Position numbers and translations under genes: made by a program. Below are positions 23,002-32,258 of a DNA stretch of 38,105 bases, piece by piece (the first letter of the stretch is position 1; each line of letters begins with the position of its first letter). Below the pieces are notes generated by a model. That model saw nothing but the letters and a program-made list of their open reading frames with translations, made no database searches and had not been told where the DNA came from. Source of the stretch: Nitrospinota bacterium (GTDB lineage: Bacteria; UBA8248); contig VXPH01000149.1 of the NCBI GenBank assembly GCA_009839615.1, positions 1 through 38,105 on the forward strand. Direction: 5' to 3'.

Positions 23002-25281
23002 TCAATCCTTGCGGTCGAGGAGCATCAGCAGGGGCGGAAGCAGCAGGAAATCGGCGAGAAGCGCGAAGACGAGCGTGATCGCCACCATCAGGCCGAGCGC
23101 CCAACTGACCTCGAACCCCGATGAGGCGAACACCAGAAAACCGAGTGATAAGACCGCGGTCGTCGTCCAGAGCGCATGGCCCACGGTGCGGAATACGGAG
23201 CGAACGGCCTCGGTCGCGGAGAGGCCCTCGCGGCGAAATCTCAGATACTTGCTCAGGAAGTGAATCGTGTCGTCCACGATGATCCCGAACGCGATGGCGG
23301 TCATCACCGATCCCGCGAGGCCCACGCGGCCGACCAGGTGGCCCCACAGGCCGAAGGTCATGGCGGCGGGAATGAAGTTCGGCAAGAGGCTGATGAGGCC
23401 GATGCGCACGTTCTTGAAGACCAGGATCAGGATGAGCGAGATGAGGGCCATGGCGATGATCGTGCCGCGCAGCATGCTGTGGATGTTCCGGAGCGTGAGG
23501 TGCGCGAAGACCATGGTGATGCCCGACGCCTCGGCCGCGAACTCGGGGATGTTGGCGCGGAGCCAGGCCTGGGCGTGTTCGTCGAAATCGCGCTGGTCCT
23601 TGGAGGAGAGGCTGCGGATCACGACGGTCATGCGCGTCGTGGATTTGCCGACGTCGATGCGGTTGTTGAGGTCCATGCCGAAGGGGAGCGAGAACTCGTA
23701 GAGCAGCAGGTATTGCGCGGCGAGCCTGGGGTCGTCGGGGATTTTGTAGAAGGCCGGGTCGTCGCCGTGCATGTTCTTGTTCAGGCGCTTCATGATGTCC
23801 GAAAACGCCCGCACGTGGCTCACTTTCGGCTGCTTCCGGCACCATTCGGCGAAGGCCTCGACTTTCTTCAGGTATTCAGGGTCGGTGATGCCACCCTCGC
23901 GCCCCGACTTGAGCGAGTATTCCAGCGAATCCAGGCCAGTCAGGTTCTCGAAAACGAAATCCGTATCACGCCGGAACTGGTAGCGCTCGTCGAAGTAGTG
24001 CGCCCACCGCTCGGTCAGATCGTTGCGGGGAATGCCGCTGAGGAGAACGAGCGCCATGATGGCGACGAACATGAGCAGATATACGCGGCGCTCGACGACG
24101 AAGGCGCCGAAGCGATCGAAAATGGAGGATTTCTCAGGTGATATCCGGCGCGCGCGCAGCGGGAGGATCGAAAGCAGCGCCGGCAGCAGCGTCAGGGCGT
24201 AGACGAAGGAGAACAGCACCCCGAGCGCCACGAGATTGCCCAGGACGTGGAAGGGCGGCGAATCAGACGTGTTCAGGCTCAGGAACCCGATGGCGGTCGT
24301 GAGCGAGGTCAGAAACACCGGCCAGGCGTTGCTACGAAGCGATTCGGCGATCGACGCGTTCTTGTCGAGCCCGCGCCCCATGCCCAGCAGGGTGGCCGTG
24401 ACGATGTGAACCGAGTTCGCCACCGAGATCGCCATGATGATGATCGGCACGCCGGAATTGGTGGGGCTGAACACCGCCCCGAGCCAGCCCGCGACACCCA
24501 GGGTGTTCATCAGGATGAACACGATGGAGACGACGATGGCCAGCGTGCCCAGCACCGAGCGCAGAAGAAGCGCGGTGGTGATGATGATCATGAGAAACAC
24601 GAGCGGCATGAGCGTTTCCAGCTCTTCTTTCGTGACGTCGGCGAAGGCGCGGTGCATGATGACGTCGCCGGTCAGGTAAAAGGAGATGTCCGGGTATTTC
24701 GCGCGGGCCTTCTTGAGAAGGTCGTTCAGATAATCGCTTATCTCGATTACCGCTTTGTCGAGGTCGTCGGGCAGGATGAAAGTGATCGCCAGCCCGCCCA
24801 CGCGCCCGTCATGGGAGACGAGGCGTCCGGCGATTTCACTAGCGCTAAGCGCGGTTTTCCGGATTCGCGCGAGGTCGGCGTCACTGAGCGCGCTCGCGTC
24901 GTCGACGAGCGGCTCGACGATCAAATCGTCCCCCTCCGCCTGGCTGTGGTTGTAGTTCGTGAGGGAGTCGACACGGCTCGAATGCGGCGTCTTCCACCCG
25001 GCTTCCGTCAACTCCTCGAGCGCGCCGAGCGCTTCTTTGGTGAACACCGAACCGCCCTTGGGCGCGACGGCGATGAGCGCGGTGTCGGATGTGGAGAAGG
25101 TTTTCTCCAGCGCCCGGAAGGCGGCGAGCTGGGGGTTGTCTTCGCCGAACATGATGCGGTAGTCGTTCGTGGTCTTGATGAATTGCCCGCCCGCTCCCGT
25201 GATGAGGAGGATCACGACGGCCAGCGCGACGACCAGCCACCGCCGGCACAGAACGGCGTCGATATAGCGTTCCAGTTGCAC
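23002..25281 (-). CDS. RND superfamily exporter, MMPL/HAE3 type (copy 1)
   Basis: The 759-residue protein has the RND plan: a first helix (WLVVALAVVILLITGAGG, about 14-31), a periplasmic loop, a five-helix sterol-sensing-like bundle (from LETLMPLVFLMIII), then a second half with another loop and bundle. The second bundle carries FGIIVDDTIHFLSKY with the RND-type acidic pair. Single-chain HAE3 members such as HpnN move lipids or hopanoids out of the inner membrane using the proton gradient. The GTG start follows GAGGAGGCG on the minus strand. It is 72 nt after the DUF2236 gene. It is closely similar along its whole length to the exporter at 26882-29170, so the pair arose by duplication. Cargo unknown. 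Confidence 0.88.
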   Translation of the reverse strand: MQLERYIDAVLCRRWLVVALAVVILLITGAGGQFIKTTNDYRIMFGEDNPQLAAFRALEKTFSTSDTALIAVAPKGGSVFTKEALGALEELTEAGWKTPHSSRVDSLTNYNHSQAEGDDLIVEPLVDDASALSDADLARIRKTALSASEIAGRLVSHDGRVGGLAITFILPDDLDKAVIEISDYLNDLLKKARAKYPDISFYLTGDVIMHRAFADVTKEELETLMPLVFLMIIITTALLLRSVLGTLAIVVSIVFILMNTLGVAGWLGAVFSPTNSGVPIIIMAISVANSVHIVTATLLGMGRGLDKNASIAESLRSNAWPVFLTSLTTAIGFLSLNTSDSPPFHVLGNLVALGVLFSFVYALTLLPALLSILPLRARRISPEKSSIFDRFGAFVVERRVYLLMFVAIMALVLLSGIPRNDLTERWAHYFDERYQFRRDTDFVFENLTGLDSLEYSLKSGREGGITDPEYLKKVEAFAEWCRKQPKVSHVRAFSDIMKRLNKNMHGDDPAFYKIPDDPRLAAQYLLLYEFSLPFGMDLNNRIDVGKSTTRMTVVIRSLSSKDQRDFDEHAQAWLRANIPEFAAEASGITMVFAHLTLRNIHSMLRGTIIAMALISLILILVFKNVRIGLISLLPNFIPAAMTFGLWGHLVGRVGLAGSVMTAIAFGIIVDDTIHFLSKYLRFRREGLSATEAVRSVFRTVGHALWTTTAVLSLGFLVFASSGFEVSWALGLMVAITLVFALLADFLLLPPLLMLLDRKD

Positions 25282-25353
25282 GAGAGTTATCGCCTCCTCG
25301 TCACGGGCCGGGCGCGGACTGTCTGTTCGGCGTGCGCCATATCACAGGGCAGC

Positions 25354-26517
25354 TTACCACTTGCTCGATTCCGACGCTTTGACGCGATCGGGCATCCGGT
25401 AGCTGATTCCACCCTCGTCGTACACCGAAATCTGGAGAAGCTGCGAGAAATTCTGGGACTTGACGATTTGTTTGCTGTGCAAGAATCGCTGGAAGCGTTG
25501 TTTCACCCGGAAGCTGTAGAGCGTCAGCGTCGTGGAGAGGCGGGAGAGCTTCGGGTACCCGAACTGACCCGCGAGTTTCTTCCCTATCAGCGCCGTGGAA
25601 AGGCGGTAGGCCAGATCCGTCAAATCTTCCTGTTCCTTCGGGTCCGTAACCCCCGCAACCGGCGCAATGGCCTGGATCAGCGTGTTCGCCATGATTACCG
25701 AATCTTCGCCGGGAGGCGGTTCGCACATATAGGCGATATTGTGCTTCATCTCCGCGTCCGCGCCGTCGGTGTAGAGGATGGTTTCGGGTATTCCCATGAG
25801 AAAGCCGGCATAGCGCCATACGGCGAGAACGCTCTCCTGTTCTTCGATGGTGAAGCTCGTTCCCACGTGTCTCGAGTATCTGAGCAGTTGCATCGAGAAG
25901 ATGGCGATGGCCAGGCCCAGGTTCGCCGCGCTCAGCGGCGTGCCACATGCCTCAAAGTCCCAGTCGCCTGATTTCGCCAGCAGGCTTCTAATCCGCGCGT
26001 GCACGAATCGGACGCGCATGGAGAGCTTCCAGCCGTCGCCATCCCTTTGCAGGCCGCCGGGGTAGAATATCTCCATCAGCTGGCGGTTGTTCTGCATGAG
26101 CCGCCTCGGGGTCGCCGCCGTTCGCCCGGTCGCGTTGAAGGACTTGGCGATCAGCGTCGAGAAACCCTCCACCAGCACCCCCGTCACGAAAGCGACGAGC
26201 ATGAGGTCGACGTTGACGTTGAAACAGCGGACCCCCGGCTCGAAGGCTTTATGATCCAGCCAGGCGGGTTCTTCGAAATTCCAGAAGAAATCGCGCAGGG
26301 GTTGCGGAGCTTCCTGCAGAACACGGTCATGCCCTTCGATGCCGGCCTCGACGAACGCGTGCAGATCATAGGCGGGGATGGAGGATATCTCATCCATCAC
26401 CGGGTCCAGGAGGGGATCGCCGATGGTGGTGTGCCGGATGTAGAGGTCCGCCAGTTCCTGGTCATGAAGACGGGCCTTTTGCTCGTAACCTTCAACGTAT
26501 GCGGATGGTATCTGCAT
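25354..26517 (-). CDS. DUF2236 oxygenase, MpaB/rubber oxygenase (Lcp) family
   Basis: The 387-residue product matches the DUF2236 pattern: WLDHKAFEPGVRCF, a membrane-like helix VDLMLVAFVTGVLVEGF, MRVRFVHARIRSLL with H173 as the likely haem ligand between arginines, GTPLSAANLGLAIAIFS, and WRYAGFLMGIPETIL. Relatives include the latex-clearing protein Lcp, a haem b dioxygenase cleaving polyisoprene, and fungal MpaB, which cleaves a farnesyl chain. An isoprenoid or other lipid substrate is therefore a fair guess. It lies between two RND lipid-type exporters, which supports a lipid-related role. The ATG at 26517 has a TTGAGGCG purine run just before it. Haem binding is inferred from the family. 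Confidence 0.75.
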   Translation of the reverse strand: MQIPSAYVEGYEQKARLHDQELADLYIRHTTIGDPLLDPVMDEISSIPAYDLHAFVEAGIEGHDRVLQEAPQPLRDFFWNFEEPAWLDHKAFEPGVRCFNVNVDLMLVAFVTGVLVEGFSTLIAKSFNATGRTAATPRRLMQNNRQLMEIFYPGGLQRDGDGWKLSMRVRFVHARIRSLLAKSGDWDFEACGTPLSAANLGLAIAIFSMQLLRYSRHVGTSFTIEEQESVLAVWRYAGFLMGIPETILYTDGADAEMKHNIAYMCEPPPGEDSVIMANTLIQAIAPVAGVTDPKEQEDLTDLAYRLSTALIGKKLAGQFGYPKLSRLSTTLTLYSFRVKQRFQRFLHSKQIVKSQNFSQLLQISVYDEGGISYRMPDRVKASESSKW

Positions 26518-26769
26518 CGCCTCAAGGCCCCCTCGTAAACCCGTTCAGCGCTTCCATGAATCTCCGGTGAGACAAAAATCAACCTAACCTAAAGAAACCA
26601 TATCCGTCTACTAATTGAGTCCCGCCGACACGGCGATGAGCGAATGTTCGATGAGCCGTTAAGGCATCCTCTTGAATGCTCACCCGCAACTATTTGTTTC
26701 GGTTTCTTTTATAGTTTTGCACAATTTGTTGAATATACTGTCAAATCCATTCACCGCGCAAGAGATATT
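26518..26769. promoter_or_regulatory. AT-rich leader of the DUF2236 gene
   Basis: This 252-nt gap is much richer in A+T than its neighbours. On the minus strand it contains TTGACA (complement of 26731-26736) followed by AT-rich text with TATAAA further on, but with no ideally spaced -10. A promoter is likely somewhere here; the exact site is not fixed. Bases near 26725-26769 also resemble the sequence downstream of livF. Confidence 0.35.
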
Positions 26770-26817
26770 TCAGCCGATTCCCGGATGGTTTCTTCTGGCT
26801 TCCTTGTTTTTCCACAA
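26770..26817 (-). pseudogene. Fossil of a livF 3' end
   Basis: Read on the minus strand, the segment encodes LWKNKEARRNHPGIG-stop. The intact livF upstream ends LWADEEIRRNHLGIG-stop. At the DNA level CAGAAGAAACCA and GGGAATCGGCTGA are identical in both, with two changes between them, and the similarity continues in weaker form for about 40 nt past the stop. Upstream of the LW the match fades before the exporter's stop at 26882. Nothing precedes it that could be translated into it. I read it as the leftover edge of a duplicated livF block. Confidence 0.7.
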
Positions 26818-26881
26818 TCCCGGATGAAGATTCGCTCGCGCCCTTGCGCCCTTTGCCCTCGGGCGAGATAAGCACGCCCCA

Positions 26882-29170
26882 TCATTCCTCCCGGTCGAGA
26901 GCCATCAGCAGGGTCGGCAGAAGCAGGAAATCGGTCAGGAGCGCGAAGACGAGCGTGATCGCCACCATCACGCCGAGCGCCCTGCTGGCCTCGAACCCCG
27001 ATGTGGCGAACACCAGAAAACCGAGCGTCAGGACCGCGGTCGTGGTCCACAGCGCGTGGCCCACGATTCGAAAGGCGGCGCGCACGGCTGCGGGCGCCGG
27101 GAAGCCCATGCGCCGGGCTTTTTGATAGCGGCTCATGAAGTGAATCGTGTCGTCCACGATGATCCCGAAGGCGATGGCGGTCATCACCGAGCCCGCGAGT
27201 CCCACTTGGCCGACCAGATAGCCCCACAGGCCAAAGGTCATGGCGGCGGGGATGAAGTTGGGCGCGAGGCTGATGAGGCCCAGCCGCACACTCTTGAAAA
27301 CCAGGATCAGCAGGAATGAGATGAGCAGCATGGCGAGAATCGTGCCGCGCAGCATGCCGTGGATATTTCTGAGCGATAGATGCGCGAAGATCATGGCGAT
27401 GCCCGACGCTTCGGCCGCGAACTCGGGTATGTTGACGCGGAGCCAGGCCTGGGCGCGCGCATCGAAATCGCGCTGTTCCCGCGAGGAGAGGCTGCTCAGC
27501 ACGACGGTCATGCGCGTCTTTGATTTCGCGATATCGATGCGGTTGTTGAGGTCCATCCCGAAGGGAAGCGAGAACTCATAGAGCAACAGATATTGCGCGG
27601 CGAGTTTCGGATCGTCGGGGAGGCGGTGGTAGGCGTCGTCGTCGCCGTGCATGTTCTTGTTCAGGCGCTTCATGATGTCCGAAAAGGCCTGAACGTGGGT
27701 CACTTCGGTTTGTTTCCGGCACCATTCGGCGAAGGCCTCGACTTTTTGGAGGTATTCGGGCTCGGTGATGCCGCCTTCGCGTGCCGCCTCGAGCGTGTAT
27801 TCCAGGAAAATCATACCGGTCATGTTCCGGGAGATGAAATCCGTGTCGCGGCGGTATTGATAGCGCTCGTCGAAGTTGTGCGCCCACCTCTCGGTCAACT
27901 CGTTGCGGGGAATGCCGCTGATGAGGAGGGCCGCCAGAATGGCGATGGACGGGAGCAGATAGGCGCGGCGTCTGACCACGAATGCGCCCATGCGCTCGAA
28001 GAACGGGGATTTGCCGGAGGGGATCCGGCGCGCGCGCAAGGGCAGCAGCGAGAGCAGCGCCGGCAGCAGGGTCATCGAGTAGATGAAGGCGCACAGAACG
28101 CCGAAAGCCACGAGATTGCCCAGTACCCGGAAAGGAGGCGAATCCGAGTAGTTCAAGCTCAGGAATCCGATCGCCGTCGTGAGCGAGGTCAGGAACACCG
28201 GCCAGCCGTTGCTGCGAAGCGATTCGGCAATCGCCGCATCCTTCTCCAGGCCATGGCCCATGCCCAGCAGGGTAGTCGTGATGATGTGCACCGAGTGGGC
28301 GACGCATGTCGCCATGACGATGGTCGGTGCGCTGGCGTTGGCGGGGTTGAACACCGCCCCGAACCAGCCCGCGATTCCCATAGTGGTCGTGACGACGAAC
28401 CCGATGAAGATGACGATGGAGGCCGTGCCGAAAAACGAGCGCAGGAGAGTGATGGTGGTGGCGACGATCAACAGAAACACGATCGGCCCAAGGGTGAAGA
28501 AATCATCGAGCGTCGCCTCGGTGAAGGCGCGGTTGATGATCACGTCGCCGCTCATGTAGTAGTCGATGTCCGGGTGTTTTGCGCGGGCCTTCTCGAGAGT
28601 GGCGTTCAGATAGTCGTTAATCCTGCGCACCGCTGCATCCATCTTGTCGGGCAGGACGAAAGTGATCGCCAGCCCGCCTATGCGTCCGTCGCGGGAGACG
28701 AGGCGTCCGGACAGATCGGCGGATTCGAGCGCGATTTTCCGGATTCGCGCGAGGTCGCCTTTGCCCAGCGTGCTCGCGTCGTCCACCAGCGGCTCGACGA
28801 TCAAATCGTCCCCCTCCGCCCGGCTGTGGTTGTAGTTCGTGAGGGAGTCGACCCGCCTGGAATGAGGCGTTCGCCAGGCTGCTTCCGTCAGTTCCTCGAC
28901 GGCGCCGAGCGCTTCTTTGGTGAACACCGAACCGCCTTTGGGCGCGATGGCGATGAACGCGTTGTCGGACGTGGAAAATGTGTTCTCGAGCGCCTTGAAA
29001 GCCGCGAGTTCCGGGTTGTCGTCGCTGAACATGATGCGGTAGCTGTTCGTGACGCTGATGGAGAGCGCGCCGACGCCCGTGAGCAGCACGATCAGCGCGG
29101 CGACCGCGAGCACCGGCCACCGATGGCGGAGAATCACCTCTGTATAGCGGTCCAAAAGTACGGAAATCAT
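26882..29170 (-). CDS. RND superfamily exporter, MMPL/HAE3 type (copy 2)
   Basis: The 762-residue protein aligns with the exporter at 23002-25281 from end to end; for example ENTFSTSDNAFIAIAPKGGS here and EKTFSTSDTALIAVAPKGGS there, and FGIIVDDTIHF in both. It has the same first helix, two periplasmic loops and two five-helix bundles. Differences cluster in the helix bundles around residues 230-290 and in the loop after them, so cargo or partner may differ. The ATG at 29170 has only a weak ribosome-binding site (CAAGG close to the start). It follows livF by 233 nt on the same strand. Function as for HAE3 proteins: proton-driven export of lipid-like molecules across the inner membrane. Confidence 0.88.
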   Translation of the reverse strand: MISVLLDRYTEVILRHRWPVLAVAALIVLLTGVGALSISVTNSYRIMFSDDNPELAAFKALENTFSTSDNAFIAIAPKGGSVFTKEALGAVEELTEAAWRTPHSRRVDSLTNYNHSRAEGDDLIVEPLVDDASTLGKGDLARIRKIALESADLSGRLVSRDGRIGGLAITFVLPDKMDAAVRRINDYLNATLEKARAKHPDIDYYMSGDVIINRAFTEATLDDFFTLGPIVFLLIVATTITLLRSFFGTASIVIFIGFVVTTTMGIAGWFGAVFNPANASAPTIVMATCVAHSVHIITTTLLGMGHGLEKDAAIAESLRSNGWPVFLTSLTTAIGFLSLNYSDSPPFRVLGNLVAFGVLCAFIYSMTLLPALLSLLPLRARRIPSGKSPFFERMGAFVVRRRAYLLPSIAILAALLISGIPRNELTERWAHNFDERYQYRRDTDFISRNMTGMIFLEYTLEAAREGGITEPEYLQKVEAFAEWCRKQTEVTHVQAFSDIMKRLNKNMHGDDDAYHRLPDDPKLAAQYLLLYEFSLPFGMDLNNRIDIAKSKTRMTVVLSSLSSREQRDFDARAQAWLRVNIPEFAAEASGIAMIFAHLSLRNIHGMLRGTILAMLLISFLLILVFKSVRLGLISLAPNFIPAAMTFGLWGYLVGQVGLAGSVMTAIAFGIIVDDTIHFMSRYQKARRMGFPAPAAVRAAFRIVGHALWTTTAVLTLGFLVFATSGFEASRALGVMVAITLVFALLTDFLLLPTLLMALDREE

Positions 29171-29403
29171 CGCCTTGGAGTTGCTGTCGGGCGTGGCGGC
29201 GGGTTCGTCAATTCAGGCTAACGGCGCCCTCACCAGGGCCCGGTTTCTAGGGTTGACGGGGAGCGGCGCGCCAGGGTTCGACATCATTTCCTTGTATGAA
29301 ACCCGGAGAACCCCCTCATGGAGCCACCTCTTGATTCGCCGGTTTCCATCCGGCGCAACGCTCCAAACATACTATGAAAGCATTGGGTTGCGCGAGGGTT
29401 TTT

Positions 29404-30114
<711 letters not shown>

Positions 30115-30115
30115 G

Positions 30116-30871
30116 TCACTCCGCCTTTCCGAGGTAGATTTCCTGCACCCTGGGGTCGTTGCGGATGTCGTCGCTGGGTCCCTCGGCGAGCACCTCGCCG
30201 TAGTGCAGAACGCTGATGTGGGAGACGACCTCGAATATGACGTCGAGGTCGTGCTCGATGAGGAGAATGGCGATTTCGGGGTCGAGCGATTTCAGGAAAT
30301 CGGCCATTTCGTGGGATTCGCCCGTGGCCAGCCCCGCGGAGGGTTCGTCCAAAAGCAATACCTTCGGGTCGCTCGCCAGGGCGAGGACGATCTCGAGCTG
30401 GCGCTGCTCCCCGTGGGAGAGGTTGCGCACCTCCTGATCCCGCAAGTGCCAGAAGTTCACGTCGCTCAGCAGCTTTTCGGCTTTTTCGTAGACGTCCTTG
30501 TACTTGTGGAGGGGTTTGAGCATCACCATCTTCATCTTCCGCAGGCCCTGCACGGCGAGGAGGACATTCTCGAGCACGGTGAGCTTGGGAAACAGGCTGG
30601 TGATCTGGAAGGTGCGCGCCATCCCCAGAGCCACGCGCTTGTGGGTGGGCCATCCCGAGACGTCCTGCCCGAAAAGGCGGATGCGGCCCGAGGTGAGCGG
30701 AAGCACGCCCGTTATCAGGTGAAACAGCGTGGTTTTCCCGGCTCCGTTCGGCCCCAGGATTCCCCGCCGCTCGCCGAGGTTCAGGCGCAGGTTCACGTCC
30801 TCGACGGCGTGAAGGCCACCGAAGTGCTTCGTGACGCTATCCAGTTCCAGCCCTGGTTGTTCGTTCGACAA
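30116..30871 (-). CDS. livG: Branched-chain amino acid-type ABC transporter ATPase LivG
   Basis: The 251-residue protein has Walker A GPNGAGKTT, signature LSHGEQRQLEIVLAL, Walker B VLLLDEPSAGLA and the LivG-type insert and ending (DVSGWPTHKRVALGMARTFQI; RVQEIYLGKAE). It pairs with LivF as the nucleotide-binding dimer of the importer. The TTG start has GAGGAGC about 9 nt upstream. It follows livJ by 80 nt on the minus strand and precedes livF by 1 nt. Confidence 0.94.
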   Translation of the reverse strand: MSNEQPGLELDSVTKHFGGLHAVEDVNLRLNLGERRGILGPNGAGKTTLFHLITGVLPLTSGRIRLFGQDVSGWPTHKRVALGMARTFQITSLFPKLTVLENVLLAVQGLRKMKMVMLKPLHKYKDVYEKAEKLLSDVNFWHLRDQEVRNLSHGEQRQLEIVLALASDPKVLLLDEPSAGLATGESHEMADFLKSLDPEIAILLIEHDLDVIFEVVSHISVLHYGEVLAEGPSDDIRNDPRVQEIYLGKAE

Positions 30872-30951
30872 AACTCGATTGCTCCTCGGAAAAGACCACC
30901 GGCGCGAATCCGCCGCCCGGACCGGGGCCCGGACGGCGGAAGAATTCGCCC

Positions 30952-32205
30952 CTACTTACAATGCGGGCACGGCGGGAACTTCTTGCTGTACACGGGGTCT
31001 TTCAGGAAATCCTTATCCGACCACTTCCAGAACTGCCCCACGGCGGGGTAGGTCTTGATCACCATGTTCCAGAGTGAGTTCGGCTTCACGCCCAGACCCA
31101 GTCGATCGCCCTTCACGCGGGTCACCCGGCGGATGTAGCTGTTCTGCACGGGATTTCCGTATGCGTCCAGATACACCGGCCCTCTGATGGCGTCGATGCG
31201 GATCTCCTTGAACGCCTTGAGGAACGCATCTTTGTTGTCCGGCTTGTAGCCGATCTTCTTGAGCGCGAGGTCCACCCACTGGCCCGTGGTGTAGCAGGTC
31301 TCCGAGTAGTAGGAGGCCATCTTCCCGTAGCGCTGCTGGTATTCCTTGACGAACGCCTTGTTCTTGTCCGTCGTGAGAGCGGCGCTGTACTGCGCAGCCG
31401 TCACGTAGCCGAGCGTCTCATCGCCCATGCTGGGCAGGATGAACTCATCCGCGCTCGTCACGCCGCCGAGCATCGGCATCTTGAAGCCCGCGGCGCGGAA
31501 CTGCTTCGGGAAGGCCAGGGACATGGGGCCGACCATCAGGGTGAAGATGGCGTCTGCGTCCTTGGGTATCTGCGGCAGATAGGGACCGAAGTCCTTCGTG
31601 CCGAGCTTCGCCCAGATCTTCTTCACGATCTTGCCGCCGCGCGCCTCGAAGGCCTTGTGGAAGCCGCCCACGGTCTCGTAGCCGAACGCGTAGTCCGCGC
31701 CGATGGTGACCACGTTGCGGTAGCCCTGGTCGTAGGCCCACTCGCCGAGCGGATGGCTGTTCTGGCTGCTCGTGAAGCCGCTGCGCAGGAAGTACTTGAA
31801 GAGCTTGCGCTGCGTGAGGTCGTCCGCCGCCGGCACGGGCGAGATGTAGGGCGTCTTGAAGCGGTTGGCCACCGGCGCGAGCGCATATCCGGTGCTGGCG
31901 AGCAGGCCGCCGATGAACATGTGCACCTTGTCGCGCTTGATGAGCTTGAGCGCCTTGCGCACGTTCACGGCCGGCTTGCCGGTCGAGTCCTCGAGGATGA
32001 ACTTGACGTCCAGGGGGCCCATCTTGCTCTTCGTGTGCGCCATGTACATCTTGAAGCCGTTGCTCATGTCCTTGCCGATCTGGGCGAAGATGCCCGTCAT
32101 CGGCGCGATGAACCCGATGCGCACCTCGGCCGCCTGCGCGCTGCCGAAACCGGCGGAGAAGACGAGGCCGAGCACTGCGATGATGGTGATGAATTTCCGT
32201 TTCAT
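30952..32205 (-). CDS. livJ: Periplasmic substrate-binding protein of the LIV-type importer
   Basis: The start is ATG 32205, backed by GGGAGGA 7 nt upstream; an open frame reaching 32262 would add 19 residues without purpose. The 417-residue product begins with a signal peptide (MKRKFITIIAVLGLVFSAGFGSAQA, cut near residue 25) and continues AEVRIGFIAPMTGIFAQIGKDM, the typical opening of type-1 periplasmic binding proteins of the Leu/Ile/Val family. It delivers the ligand to LivHM. An unusual feature is the extreme C-terminus, FPPCPHCK, a CxxC next to the end, which could be a redox or metal site or a disulfide. The symbol is by family; the ligand is unknown. Confidence 0.9.
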   Translation of the reverse strand: MKRKFITIIAVLGLVFSAGFGSAQAAEVRIGFIAPMTGIFAQIGKDMSNGFKMYMAHTKSKMGPLDVKFILEDSTGKPAVNVRKALKLIKRDKVHMFIGGLLASTGYALAPVANRFKTPYISPVPAADDLTQRKLFKYFLRSGFTSSQNSHPLGEWAYDQGYRNVVTIGADYAFGYETVGGFHKAFEARGGKIVKKIWAKLGTKDFGPYLPQIPKDADAIFTLMVGPMSLAFPKQFRAAGFKMPMLGGVTSADEFILPSMGDETLGYVTAAQYSAALTTDKNKAFVKEYQQRYGKMASYYSETCYTTGQWVDLALKKIGYKPDNKDAFLKAFKEIRIDAIRGPVYLDAYGNPVQNSYIRRVTRVKGDRLGLGVKPNSLWNMVIKTYPAVGQFWKWSDKDFLKDPVYSKKFPPCPHCK

Positions 32206-32258
32206 TTTTTTTCCTCCCTCGTTTCGTCTCGACGAAGAGACGGGGTGCCGCGCCGTCC

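Noticed and set aside
26731-26736. TTGACA on the minus strand as a firm DUF2236 promoter
   Set aside because: No good -10 hexamer occurs 16-18 nt downstream; it is kept only as part of a general leader annotation.
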